This document shows, in pieces, positions 8,516-17,007 of a DNA stretch of 64,000 nucleotides. The DNA comes from Mycolicibacterium arenosum (GTDB lineage: Bacteria > Actinomycetota > Actinomycetes > Mycobacteriales > Mycobacteriaceae), in contig NZ_JANDBD010000007.1 of assembly GCF_024320865.1 (NCBI RefSeq), forward strand, positions 326,177 to 390,176. Reading direction: 5' to 3'. Position 1 is the first letter of the stretch; the number at the start of each line of letters is the position of its first letter. The notes beneath the pieces were generated by a model. That model ran no database searches and had not been told where the DNA came from. It saw only the letters and a list, made by a program, of their open reading frames with translations. The position numbers were made by a program, and so were the translations under genes.

Positions 8516-11500
8516 GTGGACCTAGGACGGCTGACAGGCTCGTCCGGAGCCCACTGCCCGCTACCGCGACCGGTCGCAACCCGAAAGGCCACCCTGCTCG
8601 CCACCTCGTCAACGTCGCGCATCGTCGCGCTCGTCATCGCCGTCGGCGGGTTGCTGACCGCGTGCCTGCTGCCGTTCGCACCCGTGTTCGCGCAGTCGGC
8701 CACCGTGACGTGGCCGGCCGCAACCGGACCGGCCGCGCCGACGTCGGCACTGTTGGTCCCCTACCGCCCCGCGACGCTCACCGCGGAACTGCGGTGTCCG
8801 GCGTTGCGGTGGAACGGCGCCCCGTCGACGGTGCTGGCCACCGGCGCACCCGGCGAGGGCCTGACGGTGCGCACCACCGCGACCGGCATCCGCATCGACT
8901 CCGACGACGCGCGGATCGACGTCCCGGTGGCCCGCAACGCACCGGACTGTGCGGTGACCGTCGCCGCCGACGCGACGGGGATGTCGGTGTCGGGAGCGGG
9001 TGAGCCGGTCGTTTTGGACGGACAGCCCGTACCGCGGGTGTTCGCCTTCCTCACCGATCTGAGTCCCGTTGCGGCTAAGGGAATCTCGGTTACAGCACAG
9101 ACCCGGTCGCCGTTCGCGACGAGTCCGACCATGACGAAGTCGGTTCTGATCGCCGTTCAATTGCTCTGTGCGGCAGCCTCCTTGGTCGCACTCGGGTGGG
9201 GATCGCGCTGGCGGCGCTCCGTGCGGCGGGCTCGCCTGCGGCCGCGCCGCGTGTGGTGGATCGACGCCGGTGTCGTCGTCCTCCTGGGCGGGTGGGCTGT
9301 CGTCGGCCCGCTGGCGGTGGACGACGGGTGGGCGACGACGATCGCGCGGACCGTCGCCGATACCGGGTCGCCCGGCAACTTCTACCGGTGGTGGAACGCC
9401 TCGGAAGTGCCGTTCGCGTTGAGTCAGGAGGTGCTGTCGCACTTCACCGCGGTGAGCCTGGCGCCGCTGTGGCTGCGGCTTCCCAGCACGCTGCTAGGCA
9501 TCGCGACGTGGTTGGTGCTGTCCAGGGGGATCCTGGCCGCGGCCCTGCCGGTACGCGGCCGAGCGGTCGGAGTGCGCCTGCTCGCGGCGGTGTTCTTCCT
9601 CGCTGCGTGGTTGCCGTTCAACCTCGGGACGCGACCGGAATCCTATGTGGCAGCCGGTGTTGCGACGGTGCTCGCGTTGATGTGGCGGTCCCGCTCGGCC
9701 TTCGGCATCGGGCTCGCGGCACTGACCGCGGCGCTGACGGTCGCCGTGTCGCCGACCGCCGTCCTGCTCGCCGGTCCCGTGGTCGTCATGGCACCGCGGG
9801 CGCTCGCCGTCGCGCGCCGCGGTGCGCGCGACCGTCTGGACCTCGCACTGCGATTCGCGGCCATCGCGTGCCTGGCCGCGACGGTCCTCACGGTGGTGTT
9901 CTGCGATCAGACCTGGGACGCACTGCGCACGGCCACGGGGTGGCACACGTTCTTCGGCCCGACGCTGCCGTGGTCGTCCGAACCGGACCGCTATCACTAT
10001 CTGCTGGGCCGGGACCAACAGGGCAGCTTCGCCAAGCGCGCACCCGTGCTGATCGCCGCGGTCATGGTGCCCGCCGTCGTCGCGTTCGCCCGGCGGCGTA
10101 GGCGACTCGACACCGCGGCACTGCGTCTCGCGGCGATGGTCGTGATCAGCCTGGCCGCACTGGCCGCCGTCCCGTCGAAATGGTCCTATCACCTCGGCGC
10201 GACCGCAGCGCTGCTCGCGGCGTTCTCGACCGTGGCGGTGGTGCTGGTCTCGGAGCGGGTGCGCGCACCGGGTGGGTACGGAGTCGTCGCCGGGGTGCTC
10301 ACGGCCGCGCTGAGCGCCGTCGCCGCCGCCGTCGCGTTCACGGGGCCGAACGCATGGTGGTTGTCGGCGGCCTACGACGTGCCGTGGTCGGAGGGTCCGG
10401 TCCAACCCCTCGGACTGCCGTTGACCAACCCGCTGCTGTGGTTCGCGGTGGCGGCGATCGCGGCTCTCGCGGTGGCGCGACGACACCCCGGCGTCGTCGT
10501 CCGCATCTCCCCGGCTCCGGTCGCGGTCGTCGCGGCCACCACGTCGGTGCTGCTGCTCGTCGGCTCCTTCGTCGCGGCCCCGCTGCGGCGGCCCGAGGGG
10601 TCCCTGGCGTTGGCCAACCTGAACCGGTTGCACGATGCGCGGGACTGCGGGTTGGCCGACGACATCCAGGTACTCCCCGACGGCCCGCCCCTCGCGCCGT
10701 CCGACGACGACGACCTCACCGAGGGATTCGGCACCGGATCGGGGTTCTACCCAGGCGCACCGCCACCGGATCCGCCGGGAACGGGCGCGTCGGCGTTCGT
10801 GTGGGGCAGCCGGGTCGCGAGCCCGGAGACCGCCGGGCGGCTCGTCAGCCGCTGGTTCGCGTTGCCGCCGCAGCGACCCGGCACCGGGGTGGCGGTGTCG
10901 GTATCGGGGCGCCTCGGCGAGGGCAACGCGCTGGTCCTCGAGTACGGCCGCGACACTGCACGAGGCGTCGTGCCGGTGGGCGAGGTCGCGCCCGTCGATC
11001 GAGTGGCGGTCGACGAGGATCCCGACCATCCGCTGTGGCGCACGGTCGGTGTGGACGCGGAGTCGGCACCCGCTTCCGCCGACCGGGTGCGCATCCGCGC
11101 GGTCGACGGCCGGACCGACGACCTGGGCTGGCTCGCCGTCACCGGTCCGCGGTCGAGGTCGATCGTGGGTCTCGGCGACTTCCTCGCCACTCGGGGACCG
11201 GTTCTCGTCGCGTGGCCGCAGTCGTTCCTCTTCCCGTGCGTCACCGACATCCCCGTCGTCTCCACCGGCTTGGCAGAGACCCCCGACACCGTGATCGAGT
11301 CGCCGCGGCCGTTCTTCACCGAGGACCGGGACCCGACCATCGGCGGCTCCTTCGCGGGGGTGGCCGAACTCGGCGAACTGCAGGAGGTGGCGACCCGGTT
11401 GGTCGGACACCCCGAGATCGACTGGGGCTCCGTGCGGGTGTGGTCGGCGACGGTGGGCCGCGACCGCTACGACGTCACGATCGAGCGCGACGTCGTCGCG

Positions 11501-11542
11501 GGCGCGGGCGGCACACCCGCCCAGCCACCCGAACGGCCGTGA
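8516..11542 (+). CDS. orphan EmbA/B/C-type arabinosyltransferase
   Basis: A 1008-residue polytopic membrane protein of the Emb family (GT53), close to the 1050-1100 residues of EmbA/B/C. An N-terminal helix (about 35-60) precedes a periplasmic domain beginning SATVTWPAATGP. Another helix lies near 205-222. A long multi-helix block (about 245-690) starts with the loop LAVDDGWATTIARTVADTGSPGNFYRWWN, whose DD pair matches the catalytic Asp loop of Emb proteins. The C-terminal periplasmic region (about 700-1000) contains SRWFALPPQRPG and resembles the carbohydrate-binding Emb C-domain. Emb enzymes add arabinofuranose from decaprenyl-phosphoryl-arabinose to arabinogalactan or lipoarabinomannan. 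This copy stands alone beside menA, not in embCAB. Start GTG 8516 has no clear ribosome site. Confidence 0.88.
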   Translation: MDLGRLTGSSGAHCPLPRPVATRKATLLATSSTSRIVALVIAVGGLLTACLLPFAPVFAQSATVTWPAATGPAAPTSALLVPYRPATLTAELRCPALRWNGAPSTVLATGAPGEGLTVRTTATGIRIDSDDARIDVPVARNAPDCAVTVAADATGMSVSGAGEPVVLDGQPVPRVFAFLTDLSPVAAKGISVTAQTRSPFATSPTMTKSVLIAVQLLCAAASLVALGWGSRWRRSVRRARLRPRRVWWIDAGVVVLLGGWAVVGPLAVDDGWATTIARTVADTGSPGNFYRWWNASEVPFALSQEVLSHFTAVSLAPLWLRLPSTLLGIATWLVLSRGILAAALPVRGRAVGVRLLAAVFFLAAWLPFNLGTRPESYVAAGVATVLALMWRSRSAFGIGLAALTAALTVAVSPTAVLLAGPVVVMAPRALAVARRGARDRLDLALRFAAIACLAATVLTVVFCDQTWDALRTATGWHTFFGPTLPWSSEPDRYHYLLGRDQQGSFAKRAPVLIAAVMVPAVVAFARRRRRLDTAALRLAAMVVISLAALAAVPSKWSYHLGATAALLAAFSTVAVVLVSERVRAPGGYGVVAGVLTAALSAVAAAVAFTGPNAWWLSAAYDVPWSEGPVQPLGLPLTNPLLWFAVAAIAALAVARRHPGVVVRISPAPVAVVAATTSVLLLVGSFVAAPLRRPEGSLALANLNRLHDARDCGLADDIQVLPDGPPLAPSDDDDLTEGFGTGSGFYPGAPPPDPPGTGASAFVWGSRVASPETAGRLVSRWFALPPQRPGTGVAVSVSGRLGEGNALVLEYGRDTARGVVPVGEVAPVDRVAVDEDPDHPLWRTVGVDAESAPASADRVRIRAVDGRTDDLGWLAVTGPRSRSIVGLGDFLATRGPVLVAWPQSFLFPCVTDIPVVSTGLAETPDTVIESPRPFFTEDRDPTIGGSFAGVAELGELQEVATRLVGHPEIDWGSVRVWSATVGRDRYDVTIERDVVAGAGGTPAQPPERP

Positions 11543-11567
11543 CGCGACGCGTGCGACGATGACGCCC

Positions 11568-12440
11568 ATGGCCACCGTCGCGCAGTGGATCGAAGGCGCA
11601 CGTCCGCGCACGCTGCCGAACGCCGTCGCCCCGGTGCTCGCGGGCACCGGGGCCGCTGCGTACCTCGACGGTGCGGTGTGGTGGAAAGCGCTGCTGGCCT
11701 TGGTCGTCGCGCTGGCGCTGATCGTCGGCGTGAACTACGCCAACGACTACTCCGACGGCATCCGCGGGACCGACGACGTGCGGGCCGGGCCGCTGCGACT
11801 CGTCGGGTCCCGCGTGGCATCCCCGAAGGCGGTGTTGACGGCGGCGCTCATCAGTCTCGGGGTCGGCGCCGCGGCGGGCCTGGCACTGGCGCTGGTGAGC
11901 CAACCGTGGCTGGTCGCGGTCGGCGCTGCGTGCATCGCGGGCGCCTGGCTGTACACCGGCGGGGCGAAGCCGTACGGCTACAGCGGGCTCGGCGAGGTCG
12001 CGGTGTTCGTGTTCTTCGGCCTGGTCGCGGTGCTCGGTACCCAGTACACCCAGGCGTTGCGCGTCGACTGGGTGGGCGCGGCGCTGGCCGTGGCGACCGG
12101 TGCGCTGTCGTCGGCGGTGCTGGTGGCCAACAACCTTCGCGACATACCGACCGACAAGGAGTCGGGCAAGATCACCCTCGCGGTGCGGTTGGGCGATAAG
12201 AGGACGCGGCTGCTGTATCAGGTGTTGATCGCGGTGGCCTTCGTGCTGACGCTGGTGCTGGCGGTCGCGACGCCGTGGTGCCTGGCCGGACTAATGGCGC
12301 TGCCGCTCGCGGTGCGCGCCGCGGGCCCAGTGCGCAGGGGACTCGGCGGCAAGGACCTGATTCCGGTGCTGCGCGACACCGGCCTGACGATGCTGGTGTG
12401 GTCGGTCGCGGTGACGCTGGCGCTGATCTTCGGCTCCTAG
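11568..12440 (+). CDS. menA: 1,4-dihydroxy-2-naphthoate polyprenyltransferase
   Basis: A 290-residue membrane prenyltransferase of the UbiA superfamily that attaches the polyprenyl chain to dihydroxynaphthoate to give demethylmenaquinone, the step before methylation in menaquinone synthesis. The first Asp-rich motif is NYANDYSDG and the second is NNLRDIPTDKESGK; eight or nine hydrophobic helices fill the rest. The start ATG 11568 (MATVAQWIEGARPRTLPNAVAPV) is preferred over ATG 11559 by similarity to the known M. tuberculosis N-terminus. It follows the Emb-like gene by 25 bp. A large inverted repeat follows the stop codon. Confidence 0.95.
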   Translation: MATVAQWIEGARPRTLPNAVAPVLAGTGAAAYLDGAVWWKALLALVVALALIVGVNYANDYSDGIRGTDDVRAGPLRLVGSRVASPKAVLTAALISLGVGAAAGLALALVSQPWLVAVGAACIAGAWLYTGGAKPYGYSGLGEVAVFVFFGLVAVLGTQYTQALRVDWVGAALAVATGALSSAVLVANNLRDIPTDKESGKITLAVRLGDKRTRLLYQVLIAVAFVLTLVLAVATPWCLAGLMALPLAVRAAGPVRRGLGGKDLIPVLRDTGLTMLVWSVAVTLALIFGS

Positions 12441-12447
12441 TTCCGCG

Positions 12448-12505
12448 CGAACGTTGGTTACCGCCACGGTCCCGCGCGGTTTCGCGTGTCGGTAACCAAC
12501 GTTCG
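12448..12505. terminator. long imperfect hairpin after menA
   Basis: Perfect 15-bp arms CGAACGTTGGTTACC (12448-12462) and its complement (12491-12505). After one mismatch the pairing extends inwards through CACG/CGTG, giving a stem of roughly 21 bp. It begins 8 nt after the menA stop and has no T-tract. A T-less intrinsic terminator is the simplest reading. The arms themselves are near-palindromic, so a protein-binding operator for the downstream aldolase gene is an alternative. Confidence 0.6.
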
Positions 12506-12521
12506 GCGGAGGTAAGCGGCC

Positions 12522-12527
12522 TACCCT
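12522..12527 (+). promoter_or_regulatory. candidate -10 box, leaderless aldolase mRNA
   Basis: TACCCT is followed by 6 nt and then the ATG start at 12534, with no Shine-Dalgarno sequence between them. This is the geometry of a leaderless transcript. Confidence 0.45.
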
Positions 12528-12533
12528 GAACCC

Positions 12534-13331
12534 ATGTCCGAGAACGAAGCCGAACAGGCCGCCCGACTGGCAGGTGGCAACACCGCGGCGCTGATGCCGC
12601 AGGAGCGCACCATCGACGAGGAGCGCCTGCACCGCAAGCAGCGGCTCGCCGCGTCATTCCGGCTGTTCAGCAAGTTCGGCTTCGACGAGGGCGTGGCCGG
12701 CCACATCACCGCTCGCGACCCGGAGCTGACCGACCACTTCTGGGTCAATCCGTTCGGCATGCACTTCGGGCACATCCGGGTCAGCGACCTGCTGCTGGTC
12801 CGGCACGACGGCACCATCGTCGAGGGCGACCGGCCGCTGAATCAGGCCGCCTTCGCGATCCACTCGCAGGTGCACGCGGCGCGTCCCGACGTCATCGGCG
12901 CCGCCCACTCGCACTCGGTGTACGGCAAGACCTGGTCGACGCTCGGTCGGCTGCTCGATCCGATCACCCAGGACGCGTGTGCGTTCTACGACGACCACGC
13001 CCTGTTCGACCAGTACTCGGGGGTGGTGCTCGACCTCGAGGAGGGCAAGCGCATCGCCCACGAACTCGGCGGCCGCAAGGCGGCGATCCTGCGCAACCAC
13101 GGCCTGCTCACCGTCGGGCACTCCGTCGAGGAGGCGGCCTGGTGGTTCATCACCATGGAGCGGTCGTGCCAGGCGCAGCTGATGGCCGAGGCCGTCGGCA
13201 AGCCGATCCTCATCGACCCCGACATGGCCAAGCTGACGTCCGGTCAGGTCGGTACGCACTTCGCCGGGTGGTTCAGCTTCCAGCCGCTGTACGACCGCAT
13301 CACCCGCGAGCAGCCCGACCTCTTCGAGTGA
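12534..13331 (+). CDS. class II aldolase/adducin-family protein
   Basis: A 265-residue protein of the class II (zinc-dependent) aldolase/adducin fold. The ASFRLFSKFGFDEGVAGHITARDP segment, GAAHSHSVYGKTWS (two His metal ligands) and LRNHGLLTVGHSVEEAAWWF (third His ligand) are in the expected order. The family includes fuculose-1-phosphate aldolase, ribulose-5-phosphate epimerase and many uncharacterised actinobacterial proteins. The substrate here is unknown. The N-terminal 35 residues are a polar extension. It is a single-gene unit between a hairpin after menA and a second inverted repeat overlapping its stop codon, convergent with the aminotransferase. Confidence 0.85.
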   Translation: MSENEAEQAARLAGGNTAALMPQERTIDEERLHRKQRLAASFRLFSKFGFDEGVAGHITARDPELTDHFWVNPFGMHFGHIRVSDLLLVRHDGTIVEGDRPLNQAAFAIHSQVHAARPDVIGAAHSHSVYGKTWSTLGRLLDPITQDACAFYDDHALFDQYSGVVLDLEEGKRIAHELGGRKAAILRNHGLLTVGHSVEEAAWWFITMERSCQAQLMAEAVGKPILIDPDMAKLTSGQVGTHFAGWFSFQPLYDRITREQPDLFE

Positions 13332-13379
13332 TCTCGGCGCGGCTTCGGGTCACCAACGACCGGTTAGCGCGCCGAAATC
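13330..13379. terminator. inverted repeat between convergent genes
   Basis: The 12-base arm GATCTCGGCGCG (13330-13341) pairs with CGCGCCGAAATC (13368-13379) with one mismatch. A second small GGTC/GACC stem lies inside. It spans the stop codons of the convergent aldolase (13331) and aminotransferase (13364), so it could terminate both directions. There is no T-tract. Confidence 0.45.
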
Positions 13380-14407
13380 ACCGAGAGGAGGTGGTCGAGG
13401 TCGTCGTCGGTGTTGTAGACGTGGAAGCCGACCCGCACCGCGCCCGCCCGCACCGAGGCCCGGATGCCCGCGGCCGCCAACCTGTCCGCGGCGCCGCTGA
13501 TGGGAAGCGACACGATCGCCGAATCCGCTTGCGGTAGCGACAGTTCAGCGCACAGCCGATTCGCCAGCCCGACGCAGTGCGCCTCGACCTCGGCGGCGTC
13601 CAGCCCGGCCAACCACGGCAGCGTCACGCCGGCACCCAGCGCGCCGAACCACGCAGGCGAGGTGTCGAAGCGTCGCGCGTCGACGGCCAGGCGCAGCGGC
13701 AGCCCGTAGATCGTCGACCACGGATCCTCGCCGCCGTACCAGTTCGCGGCGTGTGGCACCATCGCCCCGGAGATGCGGGGGCTCAACGACATCCACGCCG
13801 TACCCCGCGGCGCCAGCAGCCATTTGTAAACCGCCGCGACGGTCACGTCCGCCCAACCCAGATCGAGCTTCTTCCAGCCGACGGCCTGCGTTGCGTCCAG
13901 CACCGTCACCGTGTCCGTGCCCGCCACCGCGTCGCGTAGCGCGTCGACGTCGAGCACTGCGCCGTTGGACGACTGCACGACGCTGGCGACGACACCGTCG
14001 TAATCGGTCGCCGACGTCACCAACTCGTCAGGACTCAGCTCGACCACCGTGACCCCGCGGGCGGCCTGCGCTGCGAACGGGAACGTCGTGCTGGTGAACT
14101 CGCCCGTCAGCGTCGCGAACCGGGCGCCGTCGGGCACCGCCGCGGCCACCAGACCGAGCAGCGCCGACACGCTGCCGCCCATCGCCACCGACTCGGCTGA
14201 GGTGCCGATCAGCGCGGCGTACGCCTCGCGGCCACGGCGCACCGGCTCGTCGAACGACGGCGCGTGCATGGTGCCCGCCTGCCACTCGGCCAGGCTGGCC
14301 GTCAACGCCTCGGACAGGAACGACGGGGGCAGGCCGTACGTCGCCGAGTTGAGAAACCCTGGGGCTCCGGGGAATTCGGCGCCGAACGCCGAACGCACTC
14401 CGGTCAC
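13364..14407 (-). CDS. class V aminotransferase-family PLP enzyme
   Basis: A 347-residue fold-type I PLP enzyme of aminotransferase class V (cysteine desulfurase/isopenicillin epimerase-like). The FLNSATYGLPP N-terminus, the GGSVSALLGLVAAAV cofactor phosphate loop, the TVTVLDATQAVGWKKLDLGWADV region with the PLP-binding Asp, and VAAVYKWLLAPRGTAWMSLS with the Schiff-base Lys near 194 are all visible. No conserved desulfurase Cys loop is seen, so an aminotransferase, lyase or epimerase role is more likely. ATG 14407 overlaps the stop of the upstream DUF4229 gene by 4 bp. Substrate unknown. Confidence 0.85.
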   Translation of the reverse strand: MTGVRSAFGAEFPGAPGFLNSATYGLPPSFLSEALTASLAEWQAGTMHAPSFDEPVRRGREAYAALIGTSAESVAMGGSVSALLGLVAAAVPDGARFATLTGEFTSTTFPFAAQAARGVTVVELSPDELVTSATDYDGVVASVVQSSNGAVLDVDALRDAVAGTDTVTVLDATQAVGWKKLDLGWADVTVAAVYKWLLAPRGTAWMSLSPRISGAMVPHAANWYGGEDPWSTIYGLPLRLAVDARRFDTSPAWFGALGAGVTLPWLAGLDAAEVEAHCVGLANRLCAELSLPQADSAIVSLPISGAADRLAAAGIRASVRAGAVRVGFHVYNTDDDLDHLLSVISAR

Positions 14408-14745
14408 CGCTCAGTGGGCTCGTCGCCGCGCAGCCGCGCCTGCAACTGCGCGCGGTCGGTCCGCCTGCGCTCGTCGTACGCCGCGATGCTCGCCGTCGCG
14501 CGATGCCGCAGCGGCGCGAACACCACGATGCCCAGCGGGAACGCCAGCACGATGGCGAACAGGACCGCCACCGTGATCGGGAAGTCCGGGCTCAGGAGAT
14601 GCCCCACGACGTAGACCACCGCCGCGAGGGCCGCCGCCAGCAGCAGCCGGGCCACCAGGTAGGCGAGCACGTCCCGTACCAGCGTCGAGGCCTGTCCAGC
14701 AGCCGGTTCGGGCGACGCGTCGGCGTTGTCGTCGGCTTCAGTCAC
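14404..14745 (-). CDS. DUF4229 membrane protein (Rv0531-like)
   Basis: A 113-residue protein with an acidic N-terminus, two membrane helices (about 30-48 and 55-77) and a basic, arginine-rich cytosolic tail (LRHRATASIAAYDERRRTDRAQLQARLRGDE). The composition and position next to the cytochrome c maturation cluster match the actinobacterial DUF4229 family that includes Rv0531. The function is unknown. It is divergent from the small Rv0530A-like gene, with 47 bp between the starts. Confidence 0.8.
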   Translation of the reverse strand: MTEADDNADASPEPAAGQASTLVRDVLAYLVARLLLAAALAAVVYVVGHLLSPDFPITVAVLFAIVLAFPLGIVVFAPLRHRATASIAAYDERRRTDRAQLQARLRGDEPTER

Positions 14746-14768
14746 GGCCCGAGCCTACCGACGGCGCG

Positions 14769-14788
14769 TATGCTCGGAGCAAGGAGGT
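14769..14788 (+). promoter_or_regulatory. candidate promoter -10 and strong RBS of the 53-aa membrane protein
   Basis: TATGCT (14769-14774) fits the mycobacterial -10 pattern TANNNT. AAGGAGGT (14781-14788) is a near-perfect Shine-Dalgarno sequence 4 nt before GTG 14793. The short distance implies a very short leader. Confidence 0.5.
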
Positions 14789-14792
14789 TTTC

Positions 14793-14954
14793 GTGCAGTA
14801 TCTGCTCCTCGTCCTCATCTTGGCGGGATTGGCCTACGCGGTCTGGCGGTTGACGCGGACCGTGGGCACCCGTCCGCAGACCCGGATGATCGGCCCCGAC
14901 GACGATCCCGACTTCCTCCGCCGCATCGGAAACCCCGACACCGACCCGCGCTAG
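14793..14954 (+). CDS. 53-residue membrane protein (Rv0530A-like)
   Basis: The GTG start at 14793 is preceded by AAGGAGGT and the frame stops at TAG 14952-14954, giving 53 residues. Residues 2-19 (QYLLLVLILAGLAYAVWR) form a single membrane helix. The tail is polar and proline/aspartate-rich, ending NPDTDPR, so this is a type of small bitopic protein. It corresponds in position and size to Rv0530A of M. tuberculosis, a conserved small protein of unknown role. The stop overlaps the convergent ParA-like gene by 4 bp. Confidence 0.8.
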   Translation: MQYLLLVLILAGLAYAVWRLTRTVGTRPQTRMIGPDDDPDFLRRIGNPDTDPR

Positions 14955-16033
14955 CGCGTCGCGGGGAACCCGGTCGCGACGACGGCCGCCAACTCCAGCA
15001 GCGCGTCGCGCGTCGGCGTCTTCAACCGGTCCAGGCTGATCTCGGCGCCCTCCTCGAGGTGCGGATCGAACGGCACGTGCAGCACCGCCCGGCACCGTCG
15101 CGCGAAGTGATCGTCGACCTTCTTCAAGTCGACCTTGCCCGACCGCGGCCGCACCGCGTTGACGACCGCGACCGACGTCCGCACCAGATCCCGGTGACCG
15201 TGCGCGTCCAGCCAGTCGAGCGTCGCCGAGGCGCTGCGCGCACCGTCGACCGACCCCGAGCTGACGATCACCAGTAGGTCCGCCTTCTTGAGCACCGCCG
15301 ACATCGCGGAGTGCAGCATGCCCGTCCCGCAGTCGGTCAGCACCAGGCTGTAGAACCGTTCGAGCACCTCGAGGGTGCGCCGATAGTCCTCCGAGCTGTA
15401 CGCCTCGGACACCGCCGGATCACTCTCGGAGGCAAGCACTTCCAGGCGGCTGGGACCCTGGGACGTGTAGTGCCGGACGTCGCTGTAACTCGCGATGCCC
15501 TCGGCGTCGCGCAGCAGGTGCCGAACGGTGGCGGGGGTTTCGAGCGGCACCTTCTGGCTCAGCGTCCCGCGATCCGGGTTGGCGTCGACGGCGATGACCC
15601 GGTCACCGCGCAACGACGCCAGCGTCGCACCGACCGTCGCGGTGATCGTCGTCTTGCCGACGCCGCCCTTGAGCGACAGCACCGCGATGCGGTAGCAGCC
15701 CCGCAGCGGCCGGTTCACCTGCGCCGTCAGGGTGTCGCGCCGCGCGGCCTTCGCCCCGTCGCCGAGGTTCACCAGCGTGCCCGACGACAGGTACACCAGC
15801 CGCCGCCAGCCCTTCGTCGGCTTGCGCTTCGGCTGCCCGAGCAGCGCCACCGTGGACAGGTCCAGGTACGGCTGCTCGAGGACCGCGATCGGGCCGGTCG
15901 TATCCGGGTTCACCACGGGGATGCCGTGCGGCGGCGTCGGCGCGGTCCACTCCGGGGGTATCGACTGCGCGGGATCGCTGAACCGCTGCTGCGATCGGAA
16001 CGAGGACGGTCCCTCAGCTGCCGGAGGGCGCAC
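14951..16033 (-). CDS. MinD/ParA-like P-loop ATPase (Rv0530-like)
   Basis: A 360-residue protein. The N-terminal about 120 residues are proline-rich and low in complexity, ending GWRRLVYLSSGTLVNLGDGAKAARRDTL. The ATPase domain then shows a deviant Walker A (LSLKGGVGKTTIT), the DANPDRGTLSQKV switch I region and an LVLTDCGTGM Walker B region. This layout is shared with mycobacterial ESX-linked ATPases and Rv0530. The start is assigned to GTG 16033 (VRPPAAEGPSS), 6 nt after the ccsA stop, with GAGGT upstream. It lies at the end of the cytochrome c maturation operon; the partner it positions or regulates is unknown. Confidence 0.85.
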   Translation of the reverse strand: MRPPAAEGPSSFRSQQRFSDPAQSIPPEWTAPTPPHGIPVVNPDTTGPIAVLEQPYLDLSTVALLGQPKRKPTKGWRRLVYLSSGTLVNLGDGAKAARRDTLTAQVNRPLRGCYRIAVLSLKGGVGKTTITATVGATLASLRGDRVIAVDANPDRGTLSQKVPLETPATVRHLLRDAEGIASYSDVRHYTSQGPSRLEVLASESDPAVSEAYSSEDYRRTLEVLERFYSLVLTDCGTGMLHSAMSAVLKKADLLVIVSSGSVDGARSASATLDWLDAHGHRDLVRTSVAVVNAVRPRSGKVDLKKVDDHFARRCRAVLHVPFDPHLEEGAEISLDRLKTPTRDALLELAAVVATGFPATR

Positions 16034-16038
16034 CAACC

Positions 16039-17007
16039 TCAGCCCACCCCTGCATAGGAGTGCAGGCCGACGGTCACCAGGTTGATGAAGAACAGGTTGA
16101 AGACCATCGCGACGAAGCCCACGACGTTGATCCACGCAGCCTTCTTGTCGCGCCACCCCGCGGTCGAGCGGGCGTGCAGGTAGGCGGCGTAGACGACCCA
16201 CGCGATGAAGGACACCGTCTCCTTCGGATCCCAGCCCCAGTAGCGGCCCCACGCCTCCTCGGCCCAGATCGCGCCGAAGATGACGCCGAAGCCGAAGATC
16301 GGGAACGCGAAGATCGTGGTGCGGTAGGCGATGCGGTCCAGGGTCTGCGCGTCGGGCAGCCGCTGAATCACGCGGGCCACCACACCGTCCCCCTCGGCCG
16401 ACCCGAACTTCGACATCTTCAGCAGGAACAGCAGGCTCGCGACGCCGGCGACCAGGAACACCCCCGAACCGAGGCTGACGACCGACACGTGGATCGGCAG
16501 CCAGTACGACTGCAGCGCGGGCATCACCGGCGCGGCGTGCGTGTACAGCCACTTCCCCGACACCGTCAGCAGGATCAGCACCGGCGTGAGCACGAACACC
16601 CACAACGCCCGGTACTGCGGCTTGCGCAACACGATCGCCGCCGCGACGAGGCCGCAGAAACTCGTCAGGTTGATGAACTCGTACATGTTGCCCCACGGAA
16701 CCCGTGAGGTGGCCAGACCGCGCAGCACGATGGACACCAACAGCGTCGCGATGCCGACGTAGACCATCGCCAGCCCGGCGCCGCCGACCCGCTCGTCGAA
16801 CGACCGCGGCGCGTCCACCACCAGACCCGGCCTGCCGTCGCCGGCGGCCACGCCCGCGCTGACGGTCTCGCGGCTCTCGACGCGGCGGCTGCGGGAGTAC
16901 GCGAGTTCGACCGCGAGCAGCAGCAGCGCGCCGACGAGCACCACGACGGACGTCGTGAACGCCCAGTCCGAGTAACTCGCGAGGCTCAGATCAATGTTCG
17001 GGTTCAT
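16039..17007 (-). CDS. ccsA: cytochrome c biogenesis protein CcsA/ResC
   Basis: A 322-residue polytopic membrane protein of the heme handling protein family. The tryptophan-rich heme-binding WWD motif is present as WGRYWGWDPKETVSFIAWVVYAAYLHAR, with histidines in the flanking helices (LPIHVSVVSLG, LHAR, GLHSYAG). With ResB it forms the system II synthetase that moves heme across the membrane and attaches it to CXXCH motifs of apocytochrome c. It matches Rv0529. ATG 17007 directly abuts the resB stop at 17008, consistent with one operon. Confidence 0.95.
   Translation of the reverse strand: MNPNIDLSLASYSDWAFTTSVVVLVGALLLLAVELAYSRSRRVESRETVSAGVAAGDGRPGLVVDAPRSFDERVGGAGLAMVYVGIATLLVSIVLRGLATSRVPWGNMYEFINLTSFCGLVAAAIVLRKPQYRALWVFVLTPVLILLTVSGKWLYTHAAPVMPALQSYWLPIHVSVVSLGSGVFLVAGVASLLFLLKMSKFGSAEGDGVVARVIQRLPDAQTLDRIAYRTTIFAFPIFGFGVIFGAIWAEEAWGRYWGWDPKETVSFIAWVVYAAYLHARSTAGWRDKKAAWINVVGFVAMVFNLFFINLVTVGLHSYAGVG

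Noticed and set aside
9494..11647. 717-codon minus-strand open frame opposite the Emb-like gene
   Set aside because: Low-complexity Arg/Gly/His-rich translation with no motifs; the plus-strand Emb reading has helices and the catalytic DD loop.
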